Translations under genes and position numbers: made by a program
Shown: positions 33,634 to 43,100 of the stretch, in pieces
Layout: each line of letters opens with the position of its first letter
How positions within the stretch are numbered: position 1 is the stretch's first letter
Source of the DNA: Runella slithyformis DSM 19594
GTDB lineage: Bacteria; Bacteroidota; Bacteroidia; Cytophagales; Spirosomataceae
Length of the DNA stretch: 64,000 bases
Direction: 5' to 3'
NCBI RefSeq assembly: GCF_000218895.1
Contig: NC_015703.1
Coordinates: 4,043,001-4,107,000, forward strand
Notes under the pieces: model-generated
Database searches by the model: none
Seen by the model: only the letters and a program-made list of their open reading frames with translations
What the model was told of the DNA's origin: nothing

Positions 33634-35712
33634 ATGCAAGGAAAACAGCTCCGAAAATTAGAAACCGAATTGTGGCGTGCCGCCGACCAACTTCGTGCCA
33701 ACAGCAAACTGACCGCCTCCGAATACTCCATGCCCGTGTTGGGGCTGATCTTCTTACGCCATGCGTACAATCGGTTTCAAAAAATAAAAGTTGAAGTAGA
33801 AAAAGACCTTCCTACGCATCCGCAACGGGGCAAACGTCCTTTGAACAAAAAGGATTTTGAAGCAAAAAACGCCATGTTTTTGCCCGAAACGGCCCAATTT
33901 GACTATCTGGTCAATCTGCCCGAAAGTGCCGATATCGGAGAGGCCATCGACGACGCCATGAAAGCCATTGAGGACGAATACGACAACCTCAAAGGCGTAT
34001 TGCCCCGCAATTTTTCCATTTTCAGCAAAGACCTCCTCCGCGAACTGCTGCGTATCTTCAACAAAGAAGTATTGCAGAAGGCCGAAGGCGATCTGTTTGG
34101 AAAAATCTATGAGTTTTTCCTCAATAAGTTTGCCATGACGGGAGCGCAGGAAGGCGGTGAGTTTTTTACGCCTACGTCGTTGGTTCAAACCATCGTCAAC
34201 GTCATTGAGCCTGACCACGGGGTGGTGTTTGATCCCGCCTGCGGCTCGGCGGGGATGTTTGTGCAGACGGGCTATTTTATTGAAAGTGAAGGCTTACAGC
34301 CTGCCGAAAAAGTGACGTTTTATGGACAGGAAAAAACCGATACCAACACCAAACTGGCCAAAATGAACCTGGCGGTGCACGGCTTAGAAGGGAATATTCA
34401 GGAAGGCAATACTTTTTACGAAGACAAACACGACCTCGTTCACGAATGCGATTTTGTGATGGCCAACCCGCCCTTCAACGTGGACGGCGTGGACAAAGCC
34501 AAAGACGCGGTGAAAAAAGACCCGCGCCTGGTATTGGGCGGACAGGTAAACCTGCCCAAAAACGACAACGCCAATTATCTCTGGATCCAGTATTTTTATA
34601 ACTACCTCAAGCCCACCGGCAGAGCCGGCTTTGTGATGGCTTCTTCGGCGAGCGATGCCGGACATACCGAAAAAGACATCCGCGAGAAACTCGTTAAAAC
34701 GGGAGCCGTGGATGTGATGGTGGCCATTGGCAACAACTTCTTCTACACGCGCTCGCTGCCCTGCACGCTGTGGTTTTATGACAGAGCCAAAGAGCAGAAC
34801 GAACAGCAGCGCGACAAAGTGCTGATGCTCGACGCCCGAAAGATTTACCGCAAAGTCACTTCCAAAGTCAATGATTTCAGCCCGGAGCAGTTGCAGAATC
34901 TGGTGTGTATCGTCAATCTGTACCGCGGAAATACCGCCAAGTTGGAGGCCACCCTCCGGCAGTATTTGGACACCACCACCGAGCTTGCCCAAGAAACCGC
35001 CGAAGTGACCGAGCAACTGCAAAAGACCATTCAGGCGGTATTTGAGACGCTGATTGGATTTTTTGAGTCATGGGACTCCCCACCGGCGGCCGCTCGGATC
35101 ATGCTTGCCGAACTTAAGAATCAACAGGCAGACGCGGCTGAGGAGCTCTATCAACCGCAAAACCAACTCATTGAGGCCTGTAACAATGCGGGCCCCAACA
35201 CCTTGGAGGCCGTGGCGCACCAGTGCCGCAGCATCCGCAAACCTCAGGATAAGTTCCTGAAAGAGCTGTTGGAAACCATTGCGTTGGCAACCAAAGAACT
35301 GCAACTCAACAAAAACAAAGACTGGGCGGCCCTTAAACTCAAAGACACCCTCGATACCCTCAAAGACCTGCAACTCCGCCTCAGCGGCAACCCCAACGAA
35401 GAAGAACCCGGCCTGCTGCACGACACCGACTACTATTGGAAACAGGCGCATTGGCTCACGAGCCGCTTTCCGGCGGGTGTGTATGCCGATGTGGAAGGAT
35501 TGTGCAAGGTAGTAACCCAAGCCGACATTGCCGCCAAAGACTACTCCCTCAGCCCCGGGCGCTACGTGGGCGTGGATACGGCCACCGACAACGACGAGGC
35601 CGACTACGAAGAACGCCTCCGCGAAATACACCTCGAACTCGACGGCCTCAACGAAGAAGCCGTCGCGCTGGCAAAAACAATTTCTGAAAACTTTAAAGAG
35701 TTGGCGCTATGA
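33634..35712 (+). CDS. hsdM: Type I restriction-modification DNA methyltransferase subunit
   Basis: The ATG at 33634 ([10 protein letters not shown]) gives 692 residues and lies just downstream of a good promoter; the open frame upstream overlaps the crtW-like gene and is rejected. The N-terminal HsdM helical domain ([19 protein letters not shown]) precedes the N6-adenine methylase core with AdoMet motif DPACGSAG (from residue 200) and catalytic NPPF (278-281). A long C-terminal extension (about 450-600) is helical and Q/E-rich, longer than in EcoKI. The stop overlaps the hsdS start by 4 bp. Confidence 0.92.
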   Translation: MQGKQLRKLETELWRAADQLRANSKLTASEYSMPVLGLIFLRHAYNRFQKIKVEVEKDLPTHPQRGKRPLNKKDFEAKNAMFLPETAQFDYLVNLPESADIGEAIDDAMKAIEDEYDNLKGVLPRNFSIFSKDLLRELLRIFNKEVLQKAEGDLFGKIYEFFLNKFAMTGAQEGGEFFTPTSLVQTIVNVIEPDHGVVFDPACGSAGMFVQTGYFIESEGLQPAEKVTFYGQEKTDTNTKLAKMNLAVHGLEGNIQEGNTFYEDKHDLVHECDFVMANPPFNVDGVDKAKDAVKKDPRLVLGGQVNLPKNDNANYLWIQYFYNYLKPTGRAGFVMASSASDAGHTEKDIREKLVKTGAVDVMVAIGNNFFYTRSLPCTLWFYDRAKEQNEQQRDKVLMLDARKIYRKVTSKVNDFSPEQLQNLVCIVNLYRGNTAKLEATLRQYLDTTTELAQETAEVTEQLQKTIQAVFETLIGFFESWDSPPAAARIMLAELKNQQADAAEELYQPQNQLIEACNNAGPNTLEAVAHQCRSIRKPQDKFLKELLETIALATKELQLNKNKDWAALKLKDTLDTLKDLQLRLSGNPNEEEPGLLHDTDYYWKQAHWLTSRFPAGVYADVEGLCKVVTQADIAAKDYSLSPGRYVGVDTATDNDEADYEERLREIHLELDGLNEEAVALAKTISENFKELAL

Positions 35713-36368
35713 AGTGGGAGAAAGTAGAAATAGGCCAGTTAGGAGAAGTTATTACAGGCAATACTCCACCTCGTAAAAACCCGGAATTATATGGGGACTT
35801 TATCCCTTTTATCAAACCTACTGATATGGAGATTGATAGAAGATATACTCCAAATCCGGAAGAGTGCTATTCTGAACTCGGTTTCGAGAAATACCGAAAG
35901 TCATTGATTCCAAAAGGAGCAACTTGCGTCGTTACAATCGGCAGTATAGGTAAAAAAATGACGCAGGCACTCACTGATTGTTTCATCAATCAAGCGGTAA
36001 ATGCAGTCATTCCAAATAAAAATTACGACCAGGATTTTGTTTACTATTTACTCAAAAATAACCTTGATAAAGTCAAAGGGTCAGATTCCGGTACTTCATC
36101 CGGCAGAGAAAATGTTTCAAAATCTTCCTTTTCGAGTATTGAAGTAAAAGTTATCAAACACCTCCCCACCCAACGCAAAATAGCTTCCATCTTATCGGCT
36201 TATGATGATTTGATAGAGAATAATCTGAAACGGATCAAGTTGTTGGAGGAGAAGGCGTTTTTGAGGTATAAGGCGATTGTGAAGAGTGAGAAGATTATGT
36301 TGGAGGAAAAGCTAATGAATGTAATTCAAACGGTAAAACGCAAAGAAAAAATACTTATTGATAGATGA
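35709..36368 (+). CDS. hsdS: Type I specificity subunit, 5' half truncated by an IS630 element
   Basis: The 219-residue product contains the first target recognition domain (residues 1-150, opening with [15 protein letters not shown]) and the first conserved helical region ([17 protein letters not shown] and [12 protein letters not shown]). It then reads four codons into the IS and stops. The break lies just after a TA at 36356-36357. Truncated HsdS proteins with one recognition domain and one helical spacer can dimerise in known systems, so this product might still be functional. The remainder of the gene is at 37425-37879. Confidence 0.85.
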   Translation: MKWEKVEIGQLGEVITGNTPPRKNPELYGDFIPFIKPTDMEIDRRYTPNPEECYSELGFEKYRKSLIPKGATCVVTIGSIGKKMTQALTDCFINQAVNAVIPNKNYDQDFVYYLLKNNLDKVKGSDSGTSSGRENVSKSSFSSIEVKVIKHLPTQRKIASILSAYDDLIENNLKRIKLLEEKAFLRYKAIVKSEKIMLEEKLMNVIQTVKRKEKILIDR

Positions 36369-36369
36369 A

Positions 36370-36915
36370 TTATCCTGTAAAGAAAGCTACTTCCTTCTTT
36401 TTAAAGAATGAAACCAGCAATTCCGTGTCTTTTCTGACCTCCTCAATTTTTTCTTTCAACACTTCGGCCAAATCTGTCAGGTCGAGGAATACCCGGTTTT
36501 TGAGCTCTCTTTTTAACTGACTCCACAGCAACTCGACCGGGTTCAGTTCCGGGCTATAACCAGGCAGGGCCACAAGGTGCACGCGCCCTTTCTTGCGCGC
36601 CAAAAAGTCCTTTATGGCTTGGCTACGGTGGATGGTCGCGCCATCCCAGATCACGATCAAGTCCTTGCTGCGGTACCTGCGGCATAGGTACTCCAGAAAG
36701 TCAACCACCCCCTCACTATTGTATGCCTTGTCTTGTCCGCCGACGTACAGCCTCCCATTAGGGGCCATCGCGGCGATCAGACTGAGGTGTTCTTTGCCCG
36801 CCTTCTCCTCGATAATGGGCGTTTTACCCTTGGGTGCCCACGTACGGCAAACGAGGGGGAGCAGATAGAAGCCTGATTCATCGATATATACGATAGCACG
36901 GTTCTCATCCTCGGC
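36370..36915 (-). CDS. IS630 transposase, DDE catalytic part (orfB frame)
   Basis: This frame continues the transposase after an A8 tract. It reads AEDENRAIVYIDESGFY (first Asp), LIVIWDGATIHRS (second Asp) and YSPELNPVELLWSQLK (final Glu), the DDE triad of the IS630/Tc1 group. It has no natural start matching the domain boundary, so expression should depend on slippage from the upstream frame at about 36916-36923. The C-terminus is intact. Confidence 0.85.
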   Translation of the reverse strand, partial: AEDENRAIVYIDESGFYLLPLVCRTWAPKGKTPIIEEKAGKEHLSLIAAMAPNGRLYVGGQDKAYNSEGVVDFLEYLCRRYRSKDLIVIWDGATIHRSQAIKDFLARKKGRVHLVALPGYSPELNPVELLWSQLKRELKNRVFLDLTDLAEVLKEKIEEVRKDTELLVSFFKKKEVAFFTG

Positions 36916-37381
36916 TTTTTTTTAATTCCGGTACCGTCTCTTCCCGCCACTGCTGGACTTTCTGCTTGCTCTGCTGGCGAGCCTTTTTGGCGGGCTTCTG
37001 CAAGCTCCATCCCAGTTTTTTTAGGATACGCCCCACCTGCGTTAGGTCGTAGCTGACACCGAATAGCCTGCCAATCAACTCGTTGACACGAGAGCGTGTC
37101 CAGATGTGGCCGGGAAAACCGTGGCTGACAGCACCTTGTTTAAGCTCTTCGACAAGCTGCGAAAGCTGTTCTGACGTCAGTTTAGGCAACGAACCTGGCG
37201 GCTTTCGGGCCAGCAAGCCTTCCGCCCCCAACTCCCGATACTTTTTCAGCGTCTGGCTTACCCAGCCCTCGGTCAGTCCAAGAGCCGAGGTGATGTCCTT
37301 CTGCTTCCAACCCGCTTCTTTCAACTCCACGCAGCGGCGACGTAGTATTTCGTAATCTGATGGTTTGTATTTTGCTTTCAT
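36905..37381 (-). CDS. IS630 transposase, N-terminal DNA-binding part (orfA frame)
   Basis: The 158-residue product starts MKAKYKPSDYEILRR and contains two helix-turn-helix units (AGWKQKDITSALGLTEGWVS, then a winged-helix region around HGFPGHIWTRSRV). It ends SRG directly after an A8 run. A +1 (or -2) shift at that run joins it to the catalytic frame as LKKAEDENRA. Homopolymer slippage is a known way for IS630-type elements to make full transposase, but an inactivating indel would look the same. Confidence 0.85.
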   Translation of the reverse strand: MKAKYKPSDYEILRRRCVELKEAGWKQKDITSALGLTEGWVSQTLKKYRELGAEGLLARKPPGSLPKLTSEQLSQLVEELKQGAVSHGFPGHIWTRSRVNELIGRLFGVSYDLTQVGRILKKLGWSLQKPAKKARQQSKQKVQQWREETVPELKKSRG

Positions 37382-37424
37382 AAATGCAATTTACAAACTT
37401 TACAAACCTATTCACCCATCAATA

Positions 37425-37879
37425 AATCTGACTATAAAGAAAAAGGTGAATATCCAATTATAGATCAAAGTACGGATTTTATCGGGGGGTATACAGATGA
37501 GAAAGATGCTATTTATGAAGATGTCCCAATGATAGTTTTCGGAGATCACACAAGAATTTTGAAATATATAGATTTTCCTTTTGCTTGTGGCGCCGATGGA
37601 ACACAATTAATAAAACCAAACAATTCAAATATATCTATTGCTTATTTATATTTTGAATTAATCAGCTGCAACCTTTCAAACTACCATTATGCAAGGCATT
37701 TCAAATTTTTAAAAGAACAAGTCATAAAATTACCAAGCGAAAGAGTGATGCAAGTATATAAAAATGAAACGGATTACATTTTTAGAATGATTCATATGCT
37801 ACGATTACAAAACGCCAAACTCCGCGAAGCGCGGGATATTTTATTGCCGAGGCTGATGAGTGGGGAGGTGGAGGTTTGA
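37425..37879 (+). pseudogene. hsdS: Type I specificity subunit, 3' part displaced by the IS
   Basis: Immediately after the IS the reading frame SDYKEKGEYPIIDQ continues the second target recognition domain (VFGDHTRILKYIDFPF, ADGTQLIKP) and ends with the second conserved helical region (NAKLREARDILLPRLMSGEVEV). No start belongs to it. An internal ATG at 37529 could at most yield a fragment of about 116 residues. Confidence 0.88.
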
Positions 37880-37914
37880 GTGAAAAGTCAAAAGTGAAAA
37901 ACGTAAAGTAAAAA

Positions 37915-38602
37915 ATGAGTGAGATAGTTATATATCAAACACCCGATAATCAAACACAGGTGGACGTGCAGTTTGAGGGGGAAACGTTTTGGCTTCATCA
38001 GGCTCAATTGGTAGCCTTATTCAACTCAAGCAAAGCCAACATAAGCGAACATCTCAAAAGCATCTTCAAAACGGGTGAATTGAATGAAATGGCAACTGTT
38101 CGGAAATTCCGAACAGTTCGGCAAGAAGGTAAAAGACAGGTTTCCAGAGAAATAGAGCACTATAATCTGGATGTAATTATTTCGTTAGGTTATCGGGTAA
38201 ACACCCAAAGGGGTATTCAATTCCGACAGTGGGCTACGCATCGTCTGGTGCAGGGCTATGCCATTAATGAAACCAAAAGACCGGGGATTTGAAAGTTCGG
38301 TAAAACAAATTGCACAAAGCTTTGGGGATGAAGAATTATATAAAAGCATTGAAGAAAAAGCAGCTACACTTTTATACCTCATCGTAAAAAATCATTCGTT
38401 TGTAGATGGCAACAAACGCATAGCCGCAGCTTGCTTTCTGCATTTTTTGGAGCAAAACGACTTGCTGTATCCGGAAAATAATACACCAATCATCAGCAAT
38501 GAGGCATTGGCGTCCATTACTCTGTTTGTGGCCACCAGTAAACCGGATGAAATGGAAACGGTGAAGCAATTAATCATCAGTATTTTAAACAGAAACAAAT
38601 GA
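37915..38602 (+). pseudogene. RhuM/Fic-DOC fusion gene with internal deletion and frameshift
   Basis: The first 125 codons (37915-38292) encode the RhuM-type N-domain (EGETFWLHQAQLVALF, IEHYNLDVIISLGYR) and break after GYAIN. The C-terminal Fic/DOC part (38258-38602) continues in another frame as KPKDRGFESS and carries the Fic motif HSFVDGNKR. Intact relatives have roughly 100 more residues between these points, so a deletion with a net frame change is inferred. An ATG at 38258 could still express a 114-residue Fic core. Such genes are common riders in type I R-M operons. Its stop overlaps the old hsdR start as ATGA. Confidence 0.75.
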
Positions 38603-38646
38603 CTTGGGAATACTCCGAAGATAATCTGATCGAACAAACCGCTTAA
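38599..38646 (+). pseudogene. Orphan copy of the hsdR 5' end
   Basis: From ATG at 38599 it reads MTWEYSEDNLIEQTA and stops. The same 45 nt recur at 40152-40196 as the start of the intact hsdR, with three mismatches. It marks the original hsdR start, overlapping the Fic stop, and the left edge of the inserted toxin-antitoxin segment. Confidence 0.9.
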
Positions 38647-38668
38647 TAATTAAAGAGTTAGCTGCTAT

Positions 38669-38716
38669 GTAAAACTAAGTATGATTGTTTATTGCTGTTA
38701 AAAACCTTAGTTTTAC
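38669..38716. promoter_or_regulatory. Perfect 11-bp inverted repeat upstream of the toxin gene
   Basis: GTAAAACTAAG (38669-38679) and CTTAGTTTTAC (38706-38716) are exact reverse complements, 26 nt apart, about 50 nt before the toxin start. Position suits an operator for autoregulation by the HTH antitoxin; an mRNA leader hairpin is the alternative. Confidence 0.5.
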
Positions 38717-38763
38717 CTTGATTCATATAAAAGTGAAACAAAAACTTTGAAATTCTATTATAA

Positions 38764-39300
38764 GTGAATAGCTTTGGACTGGAAATATGGTATGATGAAG
38801 GAAGCGTTTGTACTTTTTATACTGTCAAATGGATTACAGATGATGACGATGCTTCCTCTGAAACCGACAAGTTCTTCGACAAATATGCAATTCCGGAGCA
38901 TCCGTTGGAAGATGAAGCACTTCAACTATTTCGTCTGATAACCGAAAGTATTGGCAACAGATATGGAGCAACTGACGATTTCTTCGACAGAGCCGAAAAC
39001 AAAGCACAGGCATTGCCGCCGAAGCCCAAAAAATGGGTAGAAGAAATAAAAGAATTGGGTATTAACTTTCCTTTACGATTGTATTGCTTTCGGATAACGG
39101 CACAAATAGTAGTTCTTTTCAACGGTGGAATGAAAGAAGCGGCTTCGGCTCAGGAAAGCAAAAATTTAAGCATGAAATTTTATGAAGCACAAACTTTCGT
39201 CAGAAAAATTGAAGAGGCCCTCCAATTAGAAATGGTCATCATTTCAACTGACAATCGGTATTTACAAAGCTTTAATGGAGCAAATGAAATAATACTCTAA
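38764..39300 (+). CDS. RelE/HigB-superfamily-like toxin of a TAC module
   Basis: The start is GTG at 38764, directly after an in-frame stop, giving 178 residues. The N-terminal half is acidic; the C-terminal half (about 100-178) reads FPLRLYCFRITAQIVVLFNGGMKEA, the strand pattern of RelE/HigB-like mRNA interferases (Gp49/DUF891-like). It is larger than a classical HigB of about 100 residues. It precedes the HTH gene by 4 nt, the reversed toxin-first order used by higBA systems. The toxin role is inferred from this context and the fold resemblance. Confidence 0.68.
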   Translation: MNSFGLEIWYDEGSVCTFYTVKWITDDDDASSETDKFFDKYAIPEHPLEDEALQLFRLITESIGNRYGATDDFFDRAENKAQALPPKPKKWVEEIKELGINFPLRLYCFRITAQIVVLFNGGMKEAASAQESKNLSMKFYEAQTFVRKIEEALQLEMVIISTDNRYLQSFNGANEIIL

Positions 39301-39304
39301 GACA

Positions 39305-39709
39305 ATGAGAAGCAAAACCGTCGATAGATTACTGAAGAGCACCCCCGAAGATGTGAAGATTTTTGTGGATTTATATGCTGACCTCGTGGTTCGTATCAAC
39401 CAAATATTACGTGAGAAAGGGCTTACGCAGAAAGCGCTTGCTGAGAGGTTAGACAAAAGCCCTTCGGAAATTCATAAATGGCTCAGTGGAGGTCACAATT
39501 TTACGTTGCGCTCCCTTGCCAAATTAGAAGCAGAGTTGGGAGAAACTTTGCTGACAGTACCTAAGCCTCATAAACATACTGATTTTATATCGCCCCAAGG
39601 CAGGACTACATTTAAAGTCTATGTAGATAGGAATAGGCAGGAAGCAAAACCTGAATGGAAATATGAAGTAATATTAGAACAAAATTGTGAATTAGCCAAT
39701 GTCGGATAA
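39305..39709 (+). CDS. HTH (XRE/HigA-like) antitoxin with C-terminal extension
   Basis: The 134-residue protein contains an XRE helix-turn-helix (about 32-85: LREKGLTQKALAERL, SEIHKWLSGGHNFTLRSL). A further 45 residues end in TTFKVYVDRNRQEAKPEWKYEV. In toxin-antitoxin-chaperone systems the antitoxin carries a C-terminal chaperone-addiction tail that makes its folding depend on a SecB-like partner; this extension is in the right place for that. Its 3' end overlaps the SecB-like gene by 11 bp, so the two are coupled. Confidence 0.82.
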   Translation: MRSKTVDRLLKSTPEDVKIFVDLYADLVVRINQILREKGLTQKALAERLDKSPSEIHKWLSGGHNFTLRSLAKLEAELGETLLTVPKPHKHTDFISPQGRTTFKVYVDRNRQEAKPEWKYEVILEQNCELANVG

Positions 39710-40139
39710 ACAGCCTTTTGACCCTGAAAAACTTTCTATGATTGAGTTCAAACTCATTAAGGGCCAAATAGATACGCCCGAAGAATTTGATGTTGAAAAA
39801 ATAGAAGGCCATCAGGTAGAAAACAGTCTCAAATTGGGCTTTAATTTAGAAGATAAACTAATTAAGGCTGATTTTACTGCTGATGTTAAAACGGACAGTA
39901 AAGGGGGGAATGAAGAAGAGGCGAGAGGCATTTTTCACTTAGTCTTTATTTATAGGGTAGACAATTTGGAGATGTTGGCAACACCTGACAATAATACATT
40001 AGATGTTCATCCCGCATTAATAAATGCATTGTCAGGAATCACGTATTCTACAGCTCGCGGCATTATGCTTACCCGTTTGCAGGGAACTGCATTCAAGGAT
40101 TTTATTTTGCCTATTATTAATCCAAACAAACTGCTTTAA
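39699..40139 (+). CDS. SecB-like chaperone of a toxin-antitoxin-chaperone module
   Basis: The 146-residue protein has the SecB-type pattern of four long beta-strands (KLGFNLEDKLIKADFTADV, EARGIFHLVFIYRV) followed by helices. It ends TARGIMLTRLQGTAFKDFIL with PIINPNKLL, the counterpart of the SecB C-terminal helix and its PVNFDAL segment. Bacteroidota generally lack a canonical SecB, and a stand-alone SecB fused to a TA operon is the hallmark of TAC systems such as the M. tuberculosis HigB-HigA-SecB-like set. A role in protecting the antitoxin is inferred. Confidence 0.75.
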   Translation: MSDKQPFDPEKLSMIEFKLIKGQIDTPEEFDVEKIEGHQVENSLKLGFNLEDKLIKADFTADVKTDSKGGNEEEARGIFHLVFIYRVDNLEMLATPDNNTLDVHPALINALSGITYSTARGIMLTRLQGTAFKDFILPIINPNKLL

Positions 40140-40151
40140 TCATTAAAATGA

Positions 40152-43100
40152 ATGGCTTGGGAATACTCCGAAGACAACCTGATCGAACAAACCGCTATTG
40201 AACTGTTTTTCCACCGTTTGGGATGGGATACCCTATTGGCCTACAACAAAGAAAGTTTTGGAGAAGGCAGCACCTTAGGCCGTCTGAATAAAAAAGAGGT
40301 GGTTATTAAGCGGATATTTTTGGAGAAACTCAGGCTGTTAAATCCTCAATTGCCCGAAAAAGCCTACACGGAAGCCTACGAAAAGCTAATCGAAGAAAGC
40401 AGTACCAAGTTGTTGGCCGAGATCAATTACGAAAAACACCAACTGCTGCGCGATGGTATTCCGGTTGATTATATTAACGAGAAAGGCGAGCATATAAAGA
40501 ACAAAACGCTTAAGGTTTTCGACTTTGAGAACCCGGAAAACAATAACTTTTTGGCAGTACAACAGCTCTGGATTCAGGGCAAAAGCAACCGGGAGCGTCG
40601 TCCCGATATTATTGGCTTTGTGAATGGGATACCGTTGCTTTTTATTGAATTGAAAGCAGCCCATCGTAAATTGGAAAATGCCTATCTGGAAAACTTCACC
40701 GATTATAAAGACGTCATTCCCAAACTGTTTTATTACAATGCCTTTGTCGTATTGAGCAATGGCATTGAGAGCCGCATAGGCAGTGTTACGGGCAAATATC
40801 AGCACTTTCACGAGTGGAAACGCATCACCGAAGAGGAAGATGGAGTAGTGGCTTTGGATCGGATTATCGTAGGTATTGGCGAGAAAAAGCGGTTTTTAGA
40901 CCTGTTTGAAAATTTTATTTTGTTTGATCATTCATTGGGCAAAGTAGTAAAACTCATTGCCCGAAACCATCAGTTTATTGGAGTCAATAAAGCCATTGCC
41001 AACATACGGCATAAAAATGAGCTCTATGAATTGGGGGAAATTGACATAGAAGAAAAACAAAAATTGGGCGTGTTTTGGCATACGCAGGGAAGCGGTAAGT
41101 CCTATTCGATGGTGTTTTTTTGCCAAAAGATTCATCGAAAATTTACGGGCAGCCACACCTTCCTGATTGTCACGGATCGCAACGAGCTCGACACACAGAT
41201 ATACGGCACGTTTAGCGGTGTGGGTGCCGTCCCGCCCATCAAGGCAGGAGGAAAAGATTCACTTAAAGCAGGCAGCGGAAAGCACCTCAAAGAATTGCTC
41301 GGGGCAGAGCATCGCTATTTGTTTACGCTTATTCATAAATTCAATTTTGAAGAAGTCATTACGCAGCGGGAAAACATCATCGTGATTTCGGACGAGGCCC
41401 ACCGAACCCAAGGCGGAAATCTGGCCATGAACCTGCGAAATGCGTTGCCTAAAGCTTCTTTTATGGGTTTTACGGGTACGCCCCTGTTTAAAGATGATGA
41501 GTTGACAAAGCGAATTTTCGGTGACTATGTTTCTCGATATGATTTCAAACGAAGCGTAGATGACGGGGCCACCGTGCCGCTGTATTACGAAAACCGGGGA
41601 GAATACCTGAAACTGAATAACCCTACCATCAGCGACCGCATACGGGCGGTCATCGATGCTGAGAGCGAAGATTTGGAAAGCGACCAACGCAGTAAAATTG
41701 AACAGCTTTTTGCCAAAGAATATCCGATTCTTACCGCAAAGAAAAGACTGGATGCCATCGCCAAAGATGTGGTTTGGCATTTTTGCAACCGTGGCTACAA
41801 AGGCAAAGCAATGTATGTGGCGCTTGACAAACTGACTGCCGTAAAGATGTACGATCTGATTACGCATCATTGGAAGCAGTACATTGAGCAGATGGAAAAA
41901 GAGGTAGCGGGAGGAAAATATGGCGATCAGGAAGTACTTGAAAAAAGCCGCGAATTGCAATGGATAAAGGAAACGGAGATTTGTGTGGTGGTCAGTTCGG
42001 AACAAAATGAGATCCAAAAATTCCGAAAATGGGAATTGGATATTGAACCGCACCGCGAAAAAATGAATACGCAGGACCTCGAAAAGAGGTTTAAAGAAGA
42101 AAATGACCCCTTTCGTCTGGTGATCGTTTGCGCTATGTGGATTACGGGGTTTGACGTACCGACCCTTTCCACGCTGTATTTGGATAAGCCTTTGAAATCC
42201 CATACCCTGATGCAGGCAATTGCCCGAGCCAACCGTATCAGTGAAGGAAAAAACAATGGGTTGATTGTGGACTATATTGAAACCTACACGGCGTTGTTGG
42301 ATGCTCTGAAACTCTATGGAAGCAATGAAGGCGGCAGCGGCGAAAAACCCGAACCGCCCGTACAACCCAAAGAGGTATTGATTCAGCAATTGGAAGAGGT
42401 ATTGGCAAGTACCGAGGCCTTTTTACAGGAAGAAGTACACTTTGATTTAGAGGAACTGATTAAAGCCGTAGGATTAGAAAAATTGGCAGCATTGGAAAGG
42501 GGAGTGAATGCCGTATATACCAACGACGAGACCAAGCGGAAGTTTCAGATTTTAGCCCGGGAGGTATTCAAAAAGTACAAAGCCCTCCAACCGGACAAAG
42601 TATTGAATCAATATGCACCAAGAAGGAATGCTGTGAATGTGATTTATTCGGCCATCGAAGGGAATGTAGAAAGCGCTGATGTGACCGACATTATGAAGAA
42701 AATTCAAAATATTGTCGATCAATCCATTGAAAATGTAGTGACAGAACCCACCCACGACAGCGGTATGGTGATTGATTTAAGCGGGTTGAACTTTGAATTA
42801 TTGGAAAAACATTTTTTAGAGTCAAAAAATAAAAACACCCTTGTTCAATCCCTCAAGGATAAGGTAGAGAAAAAGTTGAAACAGATGGTGGATAAAAACC
42901 CGTTGCGGGTTGATTATTACACTCGTTATCAGGAGATCATTGATGAATACAACCGCGGGAAAGATGCGGTGACGATTGAAGAAACGTTCAAAAAGCTGGT
43001 TACATTTATCAATTCTTTGACCAAGGAAGAACTGGATACCAAAAGGGAGGGATTGACCGAAGAACAAAAAGCAATTTTTGATATTCTCCGTAAGCCAAAC

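Larger units (their letters stand above)
36358..37422 (-). mobile_element. IS630-family insertion sequence, 1065 bp
   Basis: The element is flanked by the TA target duplication of the family (36356-36357 and 37423-37424). Its terminal inverted repeats are imperfect: TTGATAGATGAAT and, on the other strand, TTGATGGGTGAAT, both followed a few bases on by TGTAAAG. It carries two overlapping frames for a DDE transposase on the minus strand. Removing the IS and one TA rejoins hsdS in frame through ILKSDYKEKG, which fixes both boundaries to the base. The terminal repeats differ at several positions, so this is not a freshly duplicated perfect copy. Confidence 0.92.

Noticed and set aside
41259-42389. 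Minus-strand 376-codon frame
   Set aside because: Antisense shadow of hsdR.
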